Shown: positions 19,019-28,417, counted from the first letter of the stretch. The stretch is 64,000 nt of DNA from Arcanobacterium haemolyticum (GCA_021532125.1 JADYUX010000001.1:522056-586055), one strand, 5' to 3'. Notes: generated from the letters alone by a model not told the origin. Numbers and translations are program-made.

Positions 19019-19732
19019 TTACTCCTCGAAACTGAGATGAAGCGTGAAGTGATCGGGGTTAAGCCACGAATTGACGTATTCGACGAGCTCGCCATCCGCG
19101 CCCAGCCCGACGCGCTCCGAGACGATCATGCGACTTCCTTCCTCTGCGTGAAGGAGCCGGGCATCCTCACCTGTCACTCGACGGGCGCTGACATTCTGGT
19201 AACCGTTCGTGACACGCATGCCCGTTGCCCGGAGGGTTTTCGATACTGAGTCCCCCAAGAGGCCAAATTCCATGACCGTGCGGATTCGTTCATTGGCGGG
19301 GAGGACAGATGTTTCGAGCGAGATCGGCTCGCCGTCGAGTAGCCGGCGACGACGAACGACGAAACACTCAGTTTCGTCCGTGTGCTCCGCGAGGCTCGTC
19401 GGAGTTTTGTCGAGACTCACGCTGAGAACTTCAACCGTCGTGGGCATTCCGACGTCGCTTGTCGCCGACGTCCATCCTTGCGGACCTGCAAGACTCGAAC
19501 CGTGGAAAGCAACATACGATCCCGAACCTGGGCGCGTATGGACAAGATCTGATTCCTGAAGCATGGCGAGGGCACGGCGAATCGTTCCCCGTGACGCACC
19601 GTACTGACTGGCGAGGCGAGTTTCTGAGGCGAGGCGTTCACCTTCTTTTAGCTCCCCATTTGTGATCTGGCGGGCAATATCAGATGCTACGCGCTCCGAT
19701 TGTGTGTAGCCCTTGCGTGACTCCTTTGGCAT
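19019..19732 (-). CDS. GntR-family transcriptional regulator (HutC/UTRA subfamily)
   Basis: A 237-residue repressor-type regulator. The N-terminal winged helix-turn-helix is clear (SERVASDIARQITNGEL, LASQYGASRGTIRRAL), followed by a UTRA ligand-binding domain (about residues 95-235, with RRRLLDGEPISLETSVLP). It probably senses a compound handled by the transporter, glycohydrolase and kinase encoded downstream. A GTCTATAC site just upstream fits the HutC-type operator GTNTANAC and suggests autoregulation. Confidence 0.9.
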   Translation of the reverse strand: MPKESRKGYTQSERVASDIARQITNGELKEGERLASETRLASQYGASRGTIRRALAMLQESDLVHTRPGSGSYVAFHGSSLAGPQGWTSATSDVGMPTTVEVLSVSLDKTPTSLAEHTDETECFVVRRRRLLDGEPISLETSVLPANERIRTVMEFGLLGDSVSKTLRATGMRVTNGYQNVSARRVTGEDARLLHAEEGSRMIVSERVGLGADGELVEYVNSWLNPDHFTLHLSFEE

Positions 19733-19751
19733 GCAAGCAAGAGTAGTACAG

Positions 19752-19759
19752 GTATAGAC
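19752..19759. promoter_or_regulatory. Candidate HutC/GntR operator
   Basis: On the minus strand the bases read GTCTATAC, an exact fit to GT-N-TA-N-AC bound by HutC-subfamily GntR proteins. It lies 20 bases before the regulator's start codon. A short motif of this kind can occur by chance; position is the main support. Confidence 0.45.
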
Positions 19760-19843
19760 AGGTTGTAAAGGACTTGTAGGGACAGATTGTTATTCTAAGG
19801 AAATTCACGGTCGAGTTCCGGTAGTACGGCGGGGACAAAAATA

Positions 19844-19875
19844 GCTGTGGGCTCGACATTCGTCGAGCCCACAGC
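19844..19875 (-). terminator. Rho-independent terminator of the dnaK operon
   Basis: GCTGTGGGCTCGAC pairs perfectly over 14 bp with GTCGAGCCCACAGC across a 4-base loop. On the minus strand it is followed by TATTTTTG, so it ends transcription after hspR. Confidence 0.88.
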
Positions 19876-19939
19876 CCACATCACCACAGCGCGGTCGCAC
19901 ACAAACAACCTCGTCGGCAGATGCCCACCTGTAACCGGA

Positions 19940-20443
19940 CTAGCTTCGCGCCTCCAACCACGGGCGCCACACGACGAGCTCCGCCGAATGTGCTTCATGC
20001 GACGAACGCACAGCCTCATGGGCTTCTTCGCGCAGGCGACGGCGAATCTCCTCCGCCCGTGCAAACATCACGACATCCCCATCAGCGCCGGCAGCAAATA
20101 CACGCTGCTCCAAAGCGCGCTGCGCCTCGAACATCTCCTGCATATCCGCAAGGCGTTTACGCAGACGAGCCTGCTGTTTCTTCAGTGTCTCAACTTCGTC
20201 GCGCAAATCCATAATGCGAGAAATGCCGGCAAGGTTGATCCCCTCATTCTGGGAGAGCTCCTGAATCTCCAGGAGCTTATCCACATCAGCGAGAGAATAA
20301 CGGCGCCCTCCCCCGCGGGTGCGCTTGGCCGGCACGAGGCCAAGGCGGTCGTATTGGCGAAGGGTCTGCGGATGCATCCCCGCCAGCTCAGCCGCCACGG
20401 AAACCGTGAGGATCGGCGCCTCGCGCCCTGCCACGCCAGCCAT
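19940..20443 (-). CDS. hspR: Heat shock transcriptional repressor HspR (MerR family)
   Basis: A 167-residue MerR-type regulator. The helix-turn-helix reads SVAAELAGMHPQTLRQYDRLGL and is followed by GGGRRYSLADVDKLLEIQEL and a Leu/Arg/Lys-rich helix. HspR represses clpB and the dnaK operon at HAIR sites, using DnaK as co-repressor. The ATG at 20443 sits 6 bases after GAGGAG; an in-frame TTG two codons earlier overlaps the dnaJ stop but has no spacing for that site. Last gene of dnaK-grpE-dnaJ-hspR. Confidence 0.93.
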   Translation of the reverse strand: MAGVAGREAPILTVSVAAELAGMHPQTLRQYDRLGLVPAKRTRGGGRRYSLADVDKLLEIQELSQNEGINLAGISRIMDLRDEVETLKKQQARLRKRLADMQEMFEAQRALEQRVFAAGADGDVVMFARAEEIRRRLREEAHEAVRSSHEAHSAELVVWRPWLEARS

Positions 20444-20445
20444 GA

Positions 20446-21462
20446 TCAACTCCTCGCCATGTTCATGAAGTCAGCACGCGGATCGGCATCCGACGTTGCC
20501 TTGGCAAACAACTCAGCAGCCTTCCTGGCCTCGTCGCTCATCGTCTTCGGCACTGCCACCTTGAGGCGAACATACATATCGCCATGTCCGCGTTTGCCCT
20601 TCGGCAAACCCTTACCCTTAACACGCAGCAATTTATCGGTGCTCGAACCCGCAGGAATCTTCACCGTGACATGCGTACCGTCGAGGGTCGGAACCTCAAC
20701 TTTGCCGCCGAGAGCAGCCTCACCAAACGAGACAGGCACATTGACGTACACGTCCTTCCCCTGCACGTCATACACCGGATGCTTCTCCACATGCACCGTC
20801 ACAATGATGTCGCCCGCAGGGCCACCATTAACGCCGGGTGCACCCTTGCCAGAAATACGAATCTTCTGGCCATCGGTCACGCCAGCAGGCACGCGCGCAG
20901 TCACCGAGTTGCCACGAGTCGTCGTCATCTTCACCGTTGTGCCAGCTACAGCTTGGCGCAGCGGAATCGACACCTCCGACTTGATGTCACTGCCACGTTC
21001 TGGCCTGCGCGAACCAAAACCGAAGCGTCCCGAACCGCCGGCAGGATTGCCCCCTGCACCGCCACCAAACATCGAGAAAATATCCTCAAAGCCGCCGGCA
21101 CCCGCGTTTCCGTTCGTTTGGAAACGAACATTGCCGCCGCCACCGAACATCTGGGAAAGGATATCTTCGAAGCCGGCGCCGCCCGCGCCCTGACCACCAG
21201 CAGCAAAACGAGGACCGCCACCAGCGAAGGAACGAATGGCATCATACTGCTTGCGATCCTCGGCGTTTGAGAGAACCTGGTAGGCCTCACTCACTTCCTT
21301 AAAGCGCTCTTCAGCAGCCTTATCACCAGGGTTGCGGTCCGGATGGTACTGGCGCGCAAGTTTACGATAGGACTTCTTAATCTCGTCGTCAGAGGCGTCC
21401 TTGGAAACGCCCAGAGCCTTGTAGAAGTCTTTTTCAATCCAGTCTTGACTGGCTCCTGCCAT
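20446..21462 (-). CDS. dnaJ: DnaJ-type co-chaperone without zinc finger
   Basis: A 338-residue Hsp40. The J domain (residues 12-75) has the essential HPD in [10 protein letters not shown], then a Gly/Phe-rich region with three FGGG-type repeats and two C-terminal substrate-binding domains. The protein has no cysteine at all, so the four CxxCxGxG repeats of type A DnaJ are absent, making it a type B (CbpA-like) DnaJ in the dnaK operon. It stimulates DnaK ATPase and delivers clients. The start has a full AAGGAGGTGA site. Confidence 0.93.
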   Translation of the reverse strand: MAGASQDWIEKDFYKALGVSKDASDDEIKKSYRKLARQYHPDRNPGDKAAEERFKEVSEAYQVLSNAEDRKQYDAIRSFAGGGPRFAAGGQGAGGAGFEDILSQMFGGGGNVRFQTNGNAGAGGFEDIFSMFGGGAGGNPAGGSGRFGFGSRRPERGSDIKSEVSIPLRQAVAGTTVKMTTTRGNSVTARVPAGVTDGQKIRISGKGAPGVNGGPAGDIIVTVHVEKHPVYDVQGKDVYVNVPVSFGEAALGGKVEVPTLDGTHVTVKIPAGSSTDKLLRVKGKGLPKGKRGHGDMYVRLKVAVPKTMSDEARKAAELFAKATSDADPRADFMNMARS

Positions 21463-21482
21463 GACGCTTCACCTCCTTGACA

Positions 21483-21510
21483 ATGGGTGCCGCACTCTGG
21501 CGGCACCCAT
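21483..21510 (-). other. Hairpin between grpE and dnaJ
   Basis: ATGGGTGCCGC and GCGGCACCCAT form a perfect 11-bp stem with a 6-base loop in the 56-base gap, with no T tract. It probably protects or attenuates the transcript and could set dnaK-grpE versus dnaJ-hspR levels. Confidence 0.6.
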
Positions 21511-21518
21511 GCATCATG

Positions 21519-22196
21519 TTACTCAGGGGAAACCACTCCCACCCGCGCTGGGCGTAGGAGCTTATCCCCGATTCGATATCCGGGTTGAATAAGCACATTC
21601 ACTTTTTCAGACTCCACATCCGGGGATGTCTGATGCATAAGTGCCTCGTGAATCTGAGGATCGAAATCGTCGCCCTCAGCACCGAATCGTTCCACCTTGT
21701 AATTCACTGCGAGAGTCTGCTCGATCTTTTCGACGATCTGGCCCGCAGGGCCTTCAAGGTCGCCATGCTGACGGGCAAGCTCTGCATCGTCAAGCACAGG
21801 AAGCAAGGTTTCGATAACCGCCGCGATGCCTTCCTCGCGACGCGCCACCCCATCCGCTTTGGAACGACGAACAAAGCCGTTGTACTCCTGCTGAAGGTTG
21901 TACACATCAGCGTGAGCACGCGCGACCTTATCTTCGAGCGCACTGATCGTATTCATGGCCTCGGTAAGCGGGTCGACGAGGTCCTCAGCCGACTCGGCTG
22001 GAGACTCCACATTCGACGGCGTGGCATCCGTAGCTGCCTCCTCCGCCTCGTGCGGCGTCTCTGCTGTGCCGGCTTCGGCCGGGGCAGCTTCAGTTTCGCG
22101 TGAAGCTGCCCCACCTACGCCTTGTGCTCCGGAGGCATCTGCCGCCTCACGCGATTCGTCGCGCGTTGCAGCTTCGTCGCCTGGGAACTCACTCAC
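21519..22196 (-). CDS. grpE: Nucleotide exchange factor GrpE
   Basis: A 225-residue protein. The first 85 residues are acidic and Ala/Glu/Thr-rich, typical of actinobacterial GrpE. A coiled coil follows ([25 protein letters not shown]), then the beta domain with [13 protein letters not shown] and [21 protein letters not shown]. It releases ADP from DnaK. The start is a GTG whose last bases overlap the dnaK TGA (GTGA), so translation is coupled. Confidence 0.94.
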   Translation of the reverse strand: MSEFPGDEAATRDESREAADASGAQGVGGAASRETEAAPAEAGTAETPHEAEEAATDATPSNVESPAESAEDLVDPLTEAMNTISALEDKVARAHADVYNLQQEYNGFVRRSKADGVARREEGIAAVIETLLPVLDDAELARQHGDLEGPAGQIVEKIEQTLAVNYKVERFGAEGDDFDPQIHEALMHQTSPDVESEKVNVLIQPGYRIGDKLLRPARVGVVSPE

Positions 22197-24061
22197 TTCT
22201 GGTCATCCTCATCTACGATCTCGGCATCCACGACATCGTCCTGAGAAGCCTGGCCAGCCTGGCCAGCTTCAGTAAAGCCCTCGGCCGTTGCGCTCGCACC
22301 GTCGGCCTGCCCCTGCTGGTAGAGAGCCTGGCCAATCTTCTGCGACTTCTCATTGAGCTCGTTCATCGCGGACTTAACAGCCTCGATGTCATCACCCTTG
22401 AGGGCCTCGCGCACCTTGTCGGCAGCTTCCTTCACTTCCGTCGAGACGTCGTCCGGGAGCTTATCGGCATTGTCCTTGAGGAGCTGATCGATCGAGTAGA
22501 CGGTCTGCTCAGCGCCGTTACGCGTCTCAGCTTCTTCCTTACGCTTCTCATCTTCAGCAGCGTGGGCTTCAGCTTCCTTCACCATGCGGTCGATCTCGTC
22601 CTTCGGGAGAGCCGAGCCGCCCGTAATCGTCATCGACTGCTCCTTGCCGGTCGCCTTATCGCGAGCAGACACGTGGACGATGCCGTTAGCGTCGATGTCG
22701 AAAGTGACTTCAATCTGCGGGATACCACGCGGAGCCGGAGCAATTCCCGTGAGGTCAAAGGTGCCGAGCGGCTTGTTATCACGAGTGAACTGGCGCTCGC
22801 CCTGGAACACCTGAATCGACACGGACGGCTGGTTATCCTCGGCGGTCGAGAAGGTTTCCGAACGCTTCGTCGGGATAGCCGTGTTGCGCTCAATGAGCTT
22901 CGTCATGATGCCACCCTTGGTTTCAATACCGAGGGAAAGCGGGGTGACGTCGATAAGGAGGACGTCCTTGCGGTCACCCGAGATCACGCCTGCCTGCAGA
23001 GCTGCACCGACGGCCACAACTTCGTCGGGGTTCACACCCTTGTTCGGCTCACGGCCACCTGTAAGCTCCTTCACCACATCAGACACAGCCGGCATACGAG
23101 TGGAGCCACCAACAAGAACCACGTGGTCGATGTTGGAGACGCTCACGCCAGCGTCGCGGATCACGTTCTGGAATGGGGTCTTTGTGCGCTCAAGCAGATC
23201 CTTCGTCATCTCCTCGAACTTCGCACGCGTAAGGGTCTCGTCCACGTGGATCGGGCCGGAATCCGACATCGAGATGTAAGGCAAGGAAATCGACGTCGTT
23301 GCCGCCGACGACAGCTCCTTCTTCGCCTTCTCCGCAGCCTCACGCAGACGCTGGAGCGCAATGCGATCCTTGGACAGATCAGCGCCGGAGGACGCCTTCA
23401 CCTGCTCGACGAGCCAATCAACAATGCGCTGATCCCAGTCGTCGCCACCAAGGCGGTTATCGCCAGACGTAGCCTTCACCTGAATGGTGGAGAATCCATC
23501 GTCGTCCTTACCGACCTCAAGGAGCGAAACGTCGAAGGTTCCACCGCCAAGATCGAAGACGAGAATATCCTCATCTTCCTTACCCTTTTCAAGGCCGTAG
23601 GCAAGAGCTGCTGCGGTCGGCTCGTTGACAATACGCTGGACGTTGAGGCCAGCAATCGCGCCCGCATCCTTCGTCGCCTGACGCTGAGCGTCGTTAAAGT
23701 ACGCCGGAACCGTAATGACGGCATCGGTCACGGGCTCACCAAGGTAAGCCTCGGCGTCCTTCTTGAGCTTCTGAAGAATGAAAGCTGAAATCTGCTGCGG
23801 GGTGTAGGTGGTGCCGTCGATCGTCACGGTCCAATCCGTTCCCATGTGACGCTTAACCGACGAGATCGTACGATCCACGTTCGTCACAGCCTGACGCTTC
23901 GCCACTTCACCGACGACGACTTCACCAGTCTTGAGGAAGCCCACGACCGACGGGGTTGTACGTGCACCTTCCGCGTTCGCAATAACGGTGGGTTCGCCGC
24001 CCTCAAGGACAGCGACACAAGAATTCGTCGTGCCAAGGTCGATACCTACTGCACGTGCCAT
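22193..24061 (-). CDS. dnaK: Molecular chaperone DnaK (Hsp70)
   Basis: A 622-residue Hsp70. The nucleotide-binding domain has [13 protein letters not shown] at the N-terminus, [12 protein letters not shown] and [10 protein letters not shown]; the linker and substrate domain begin at [14 protein letters not shown]. The C-terminus ends in a Gly/Ala/Gln-rich tail and [11 protein letters not shown]. It folds proteins and, in actinobacteria, is the HspR co-repressor. First gene of the operon, preceded by a HAIR site at 24289 and an AAGGAG ribosome site. Confidence 0.97.
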   Translation of the reverse strand: MARAVGIDLGTTNSCVAVLEGGEPTVIANAEGARTTPSVVGFLKTGEVVVGEVAKRQAVTNVDRTISSVKRHMGTDWTVTIDGTTYTPQQISAFILQKLKKDAEAYLGEPVTDAVITVPAYFNDAQRQATKDAGAIAGLNVQRIVNEPTAAALAYGLEKGKEDEDILVFDLGGGTFDVSLLEVGKDDDGFSTIQVKATSGDNRLGGDDWDQRIVDWLVEQVKASSGADLSKDRIALQRLREAAEKAKKELSSAATTSISLPYISMSDSGPIHVDETLTRAKFEEMTKDLLERTKTPFQNVIRDAGVSVSNIDHVVLVGGSTRMPAVSDVVKELTGGREPNKGVNPDEVVAVGAALQAGVISGDRKDVLLIDVTPLSLGIETKGGIMTKLIERNTAIPTKRSETFSTAEDNQPSVSIQVFQGERQFTRDNKPLGTFDLTGIAPAPRGIPQIEVTFDIDANGIVHVSARDKATGKEQSMTITGGSALPKDEIDRMVKEAEAHAAEDEKRKEEAETRNGAEQTVYSIDQLLKDNADKLPDDVSTEVKEAADKVREALKGDDIEAVKSAMNELNEKSQKIGQALYQQGQADGASATAEGFTEAGQAGQASQDDVVDAEIVDEDDQK

Positions 24062-24288
24062 GATGTTCTCCTTACTGGCCCTTCCACGTTGGCCACGCTT
24101 CCAAGCCCCGGTTGTACCGGTTAGTTCTTATTCCCGATCCGCTCACTCGGGTGAGGGAGCGGGTACTTCTTTCTGGCAGGCCCGGCATCGGTTGAAGCTG
24201 CATGGTAACTGCAGCGCATCCTTACCGGATCGCCTTACCCCTCAAGTGTGACGCTTCAGAGAACTTATGTCCACCCGACTCGTCCATT

Positions 24289-24309
24289 CTTGAGTCCACC
24301 ATACTCAAC
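24289..24309. promoter_or_regulatory. HAIR operator (HspR binding site) upstream of dnaK
   Basis: CTTGAGT-N7-ACTCAAC matches the HAIR consensus with one mismatch in the last base. It lies 228 bases before the dnaK start, which implies a long leader. A further half-site CTCAAGT is at 24241-24247. Confidence 0.88.
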
Positions 24310-24705
24310 TTTGGATATGTGGAAGTTATTCCCAAGATCTGTGAAGATACACGAGGACCGACGATAAATGGCGCGTTTTCGCGGGTCTTAACACCCGTTG
24401 CAGATTACCGACGACGAGAATCCGCACCTACGCCCGCTTTCACGAAACCGCGCGGGGAGCGTCACCCATCACTCACCTGAGAGCGAACACATTGAGTCGT
24501 ACCTTGACGACAAGCGGCTCTATGCCGTCTGCCCGGCGTTGGCGCGTACACGACGAGCGCCCCGAGGTACGTCTGGCGGCATCCGGCTCCTGCGATCCGG
24601 CTCCTACGATTCGGCTCCTGCGATCCGCCGCCTGCGGTAGGCACGTCCGCCTCACCGCGCTCTCCCCGCTGCGGCACCCACACAGGAACCGGAATAGACC
24701 CGCAC
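24310..24705. other. Non-coding stretch between dnaK promoter and ABC importer operon
   Basis: About 400 bases without a convincing gene. Open frames on both strands are Arg-rich and lack ribosome sites. It holds the 14-bp tandem repeat at 24584-24639, which is flanked by GGCGGC (24575) and GCCGCC (24627) and could fold as a long imperfect hairpin downstream of the importer operon. Confidence 0.4.
24584..24639. repeat. 14-bp tandem repeat, four units
   Basis: Units read CGGCTCCTGCGATC, CGGCTCCTACGATT, CGGCTCCTGCGATC and a diverged CGCCGCCTGCGGTA. Units 1 and 3 are identical; unit 2 differs at two positions. Confidence 0.85.
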
Positions 24706-25467
24706 TTAGAGGACAGGAATGGCGTCGAGGAGTTGCTTGGTGTAGTCGGAGGTCGGGGCAGCGAGGATCTGGCGCGCCTGCCCAGCTTCCACCACCTTGC
24801 CGTGACGGAGCACGACGGTTTCTTCGCACAGGTGCGCGACTACGGCGATGTCGTGGCTGACCATGAGCATCGTCAATCCGAGCTTTTCTTTGAGTTCTGC
24901 CAGCAGGTCGATGAGTTGAGCCTTGACGGAAACGTCGAGGGCGCTCACTGGTTCGTCGGCGACAAGCAAGCCGGGATTCGGCGCGAGCGCGCGCGCAATA
25001 GCGATACGTTGACGCTGCCCACCAGAGAATTGAGCAGGGTAGCGATCTGCCATGTCGGGTTCGAGCCCGACCCATTCCATGACCTCATGCACGCGGGCGC
25101 GATGATCGCCAGGGACGCGGAGGGAGCGCAGGGGTTCGGCGATAATTCGCCCGACACTCATGCGCGGATCGAGCGATGAACGCGGATCTTGGAACACCAT
25201 CTGAACCTGCGACCGGAAAGCTTTCATGCGCGCGCGGTCGCGCTGCGGCAGGGGTTCGCCCCGGAAGAGCACCTCGCCACTGGTCGGCTGGTCGAGGCCA
25301 AGTAACAATCCGAGGATTGTTGATTTTCCGGCGCCGGATTCTCCAACGATTCCGCAGGATTTTCCTTCTGTGACTGTGAGGCTAACACCGTCGAGTGCGT
25401 GAGTTTCTTCGAAGCGTGATTTGTAGATGCGGCTGACGTCGCGTAGTTCGAGCAAGGTGTCACTCAT
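24706..25467 (-). CDS. Peptide/nickel-type ABC transporter ATP-binding protein (OppF/DppF type)
   Basis: A 253-residue ATPase. Walker A GESGAGKS, signature FSGGQRQRIAIA, Walker B LLVADEPVSALD and the switch His in MVSHD are intact. With its partner it powers import through the membrane permeases encoded upstream. The ATG at 25467 has GGGAGG and gives MSDTLLELRDVSRIYK; it overlaps the partner gene's end by 8 bases. Last gene of the operon. It lacks the usual C-terminal Opp/Dpp extension. Confidence 0.9.
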   Translation of the reverse strand: MSDTLLELRDVSRIYKSRFEETHALDGVSLTVTEGKSCGIVGESGAGKSTILGLLLGLDQPTSGEVLFRGEPLPQRDRARMKAFRSQVQMVFQDPRSSLDPRMSVGRIIAEPLRSLRVPGDHRARVHEVMEWVGLEPDMADRYPAQFSGGQRQRIAIARALAPNPGLLVADEPVSALDVSVKAQLIDLLAELKEKLGLTMLMVSHDIAVVAHLCEETVVLRHGKVVEAGQARQILAAPTSDYTKQLLDAIPVL

Positions 25468-26329
25468 GGTTGCCTCCCTTTGCGTCGTTCGATGGCGAGA
25501 CCGCCGGCTCACTCCCGGCCCGATTGCTGCTGCCTCCCCGGATGCTCCGCCCGGGGATGTAGTTCACTTTGAGCGCGGCTTCAACGAGCTGCTTCGTGTA
25601 TGCCTCTCGGGGTGCGGTGAGGCCGGCTTCTACGGTGGTGTGTTCGATGACCTCGCCGTGTCGCATGACGACGAGGTCGTGGGCAACTTTGGCGATGACG
25701 GGGAGGTCGTGGGTGACGAAGATGAGAGTTGTGCCGGTTTTTTCGACGAGGTCGGACAGGAGGTCAAGTATTTCGGCTTGGACGGTGGCGTCGAGGGCGG
25801 TTGTTGGTTCGTCGGCGATGATGATGTCAGGTTCGCAGGCGAGTGCCATCGCTAGGGCGACGCGTTGGCGTTGTCCTCCGGAGAGTTGCCAGGGGTAGGA
25901 CGTGGCGATTCGATCGGTGTCGTCGAGGGCGACCATGCGGAGGAGTTCGTCGACTCGTTCTGCAATCTCGTGTTTGTTGAGTGTGGTGTGCAGGCGGAGC
26001 GGGCCTGCGATTTGGCGCCCGATTTTCATGAGGGGGTCGAGCGCGGTGAGGGGTTCTTGGAAGACCATGGCGATGCGTCCGCCGCGGATATCGCGCATCT
26101 GTTTGTCGGGGAGGCCGAGGATTTCTTCGCCGTCGAGTTTGACCGATCCGGTTGCGGTCATCCCTTCGGGAAGGAGGCCGAGGATGGCGAGTGCGGTCAT
26201 GGATTTTCCGGAGCCTGATTCGCCGATGATGCCGATGCGTCCGCCTGTTTCTACTTCCCATGAGCAGTTGGTGAGGATGGGGCGTCCGCTGGATGTGGTG
26301 ACGGAGAGATTGTTGACGACGAGACTCAT
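25460..26329 (-). CDS. Peptide/nickel-type ABC transporter ATP-binding protein (OppD/DppD type)
   Basis: A 289-residue ATPase with Walker A GESGSGKS, LSGGQRQRVALA signature, Walker B IIIADEPTTALD and VTHD switch. The C-terminal region has the RGG-containing Opp/Dpp extension (EAALKVNYIPGRS). It overlaps the DppC-type permease gene by 4 bases and the OppF-type gene by 8, consistent with one polycistronic mRNA. Confidence 0.92.
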   Translation of the reverse strand: MSLVVNNLSVTTSSGRPILTNCSWEVETGGRIGIIGESGSGKSMTALAILGLLPEGMTATGSVKLDGEEILGLPDKQMRDIRGGRIAMVFQEPLTALDPLMKIGRQIAGPLRLHTTLNKHEIAERVDELLRMVALDDTDRIATSYPWQLSGGQRQRVALAMALACEPDIIIADEPTTALDATVQAEILDLLSDLVEKTGTTLIFVTHDLPVIAKVAHDLVVMRHGEVIEHTTVEAGLTAPREAYTKQLVEAALKVNYIPGRSIRGGSSNRAGSEPAVSPSNDAKGGNHE

Positions 26330-27249
26330 CGGTCACCTCGCAGTGTTGGGTCGGTGTAGTCACGGATGCCGTCGCCGAGGAGGTTGAGGCCGAGGACGGT
26401 CCAGGCGATGGCGATTCCGGGGGCGAGTGCGCCTATGGGTTGGGTGGTAACGGTTGCTTGGGCTTCTTGGAGCATGCGGCCCCAGCTTGCGGTTGGCGGG
26501 GGTGCTCCGAGTCCGAGGTAGGAAAGTGATGCTTCGGCGAGGATTGCCGATCCTGCAAGGAGCATGAGTTGGACGAGGAGCATGGGGTAGATGTTGGGTA
26601 GGACGTGGGTGGCGATGATGCCCCACCATCCGGTTCCGGAGGTTCGTGCGGAGCGTACGTAGTCTTCGCGGAGGACGCGTGCTGTGTTGATTCTGGTGAC
26701 GCGTGCGATGACGGCTGATCCGGCGATTCCGATGGCCATGACTGCTGAGAGCAGGGAGGCTCCGCGTACGGTGACGATGAGCATGGCGAGGAGGAGTGTG
26801 GGGAAGGCAATGAGGATGTCGATGAATTTGGAGACGCCGGTGTCGAGCCATTTTGTGGTCGCTGCGGCGAGGATTCCGAGGATGAGGCCGAGGATTCCTG
26901 CGATGAGGACGGTTGCCGTGGCGACGATGATGGCGGAGGTGGCGCCGGAGATGAGTTGGCTGAAAAGATCGCGGCCGAGGCGATCGGTTCCGAGCCAGAA
27001 TTGTGAGGAGGGTGCGGCGAGTCGTCCGCCGTCGCCAGTGGAGGTGAGCGGGTAGGGTGTCCAGAATTTGGCGACGATTCCAACGATGATTGTTACGCCC
27101 ACCATGATGGCTCCGGCGATGAGTGACGGGGTCACGGGGCCGCGAGTTTTCTTGTGGGATGTTGAGTGCTCGTTGTGGGGCGACGAGTGTTCGGGTTTCG
27201 TCGTTTCTGCCGTAGGGAGTTTGGGCGACGATACTGGTGCTTCGCTCAT
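26326..27249 (-). CDS. Peptide/nickel-type ABC transporter permease (DppC/OppC type)
   Basis: A 307-residue integral membrane protein with six helices: one N-terminal (about 38-60), then the conserved five-helix binding-protein-dependent core. The GTDRLGRDLFSQLISGA stretch is a hallmark of the OppC/DppC family, and the EAA-loop reads VRSARTSGTGWWGIIATHVLPN. It pairs with the DppB-type protein to form the channel. The N-terminal 35 residues are Ser/Pro/His-rich. Confidence 0.92.
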   Translation of the reverse strand: MSEAPVSSPKLPTAETTKPEHSSPHNEHSTSHKKTRGPVTPSLIAGAIMVGVTIIVGIVAKFWTPYPLTSTGDGGRLAAPSSQFWLGTDRLGRDLFSQLISGATSAIIVATATVLIAGILGLILGILAAATTKWLDTGVSKFIDILIAFPTLLLAMLIVTVRGASLLSAVMAIGIAGSAVIARVTRINTARVLREDYVRSARTSGTGWWGIIATHVLPNIYPMLLVQLMLLAGSAILAEASLSYLGLGAPPPTASWGRMLQEAQATVTTQPIGALAPGIAIAWTVLGLNLLGDGIRDYTDPTLRGDR

Positions 27250-28217
27250 GCGGCGCCTCCTCTCAGGCGCGGGTCGAGGGCTCGTTGGATGAGGTCGACG
27301 ATGGTGTTGAGGACGAGGACTACTGCTGTGAGTAGCATGACGAGGTTTTGGATGACGGGGAGGTCGCGTGCGGAGACGGATGTGAGGAGGAGTTGTCCGA
27401 GGCCTGGTAGTGCGAAGACGTTTTCGATAACGACGGCGCCGAGAAGTGATGTGCCGAGTTCAATGCCGAAGATGGCGATGACGGGGACGGCGGCGTTGCG
27501 TAGGCCGTGGCGGAGGAGTGCTGTTGTGCGGGAGTAGCCGAGGGAGCGGGCGGTGCGCATGTAGTCGGCGTCGAGGACGTCGATGATGGCGGAGCGGATG
27601 AAGCGGACCATGGTGGCGCTCATGGCTATGGCGATGGTGGTGATGGGGAGGATGAGTGCGCGTAGTGCTGCTTCGGGGTTGTCCCAGCCTTGGCGTGGGA
27701 AGTTTCCGGCGGGGAGCCATCCGAGTGTGAGGGCGAAGATCCAGACGAGGATGATACCGACCCAGAATACGGGGACGGCGAGGCCGAGTTGTGAGGCGCC
27801 GGAGACGATGAGTCCGGAGGCAGATTTGCGTCGTGTGGCGGCGATGATGCCGAGGGGTGTGGAGATGAGGACGGCCAGGATGAACGCCAGGACGGAGAGT
27901 GGGACGGTGATGGTGAGCCGGTGGCTGACGAGTTCTCCGAAGGTTTGGCGTGAGACGAAGGATTGGCTTGTTCCTGTGAGGAGGTCGTGGAGCCACTGGG
28001 TGTATTGGGTGAGGATGGGTTGGTCGGTGCCGAGTTCGTGGCGGAGTTGTTCGAGTTGGTCTTGTGTTGCGCCTACGCCGAGACTCGCGCCGGCGGAGTC
28101 TCCTGGTAGGAGGCGCAGCAGCACGAAAATTATGATGGACGCGATGAAGAGCGATACCAGCAGTGAGGCTAGTGTTCGCGCAACATATAGCGCCGAGGAT
28201 AACCAGCGGTGGCGCAC
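27246..28217 (-). CDS. Peptide/nickel-type ABC transporter permease (DppB/OppB type)
   Basis: A 323-residue membrane protein with about six helices. The N-terminal ASLLVSLFIASIIIFVLLRLLPGD is the typical DppB opening and the EAA-loop reads MRTARSLGYSRTTALLRHGLRN. It starts at a GTG with GGGAG upstream and ends in a 4-base overlap with the DppC-type gene. Confidence 0.92.
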   Translation of the reverse strand: MRHRWLSSALYVARTLASLLVSLFIASIIIFVLLRLLPGDSAGASLGVGATQDQLEQLRHELGTDQPILTQYTQWLHDLLTGTSQSFVSRQTFGELVSHRLTITVPLSVLAFILAVLISTPLGIIAATRRKSASGLIVSGASQLGLAVPVFWVGIILVWIFALTLGWLPAGNFPRQGWDNPEAALRALILPITTIAIAMSATMVRFIRSAIIDVLDADYMRTARSLGYSRTTALLRHGLRNAAVPVIAIFGIELGTSLLGAVVIENVFALPGLGQLLLTSVSARDLPVIQNLVMLLTAVVLVLNTIVDLIQRALDPRLRGGAA

Positions 28218-28372
28218 GATTTCTCCCGGTTGTTCGTGGTGGTGTGAACGACGAATTCCGCCGGCGCGTTGGTCGTGCGTGGATTCGTTTGTCTTCTTAT
28301 GAACCTACACGAAAGCCGACTTACCTAGCGGCGAGGTTCCTCACATTGGACGTTGTTTCGTCTGGATGCACG

Positions 28373-28406
28373 CGGCCGCCGGGCTGCTTTCGCAACCCGG
28401 CGGCCG
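28373..28406 (-). other. Intercistronic hairpin between binding-protein and permease genes
   Basis: CGGCCGCCGGG and CCCGGCGGCCG form a perfect 11-bp stem across a 12-base loop just after the binding-protein stop. There is no T tract, so partial termination or 3'-end protection of the binding-protein mRNA is more likely than a full stop. Confidence 0.7.
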
Positions 28407-28417
28407 TTGTGGTTCTA

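Noticed and set aside
22100..23788. 562-residue open frame antisense to dnaK
   Set aside because: Common shadow of dnaK codon use in GC-rich genomes; no independent support.
24473..25075. 200-residue minus-strand frame at the end of the peptide importer operon
   Set aside because: Arg-rich, overlaps the ATPase gene in another frame and covers the tandem repeat; no start signal.
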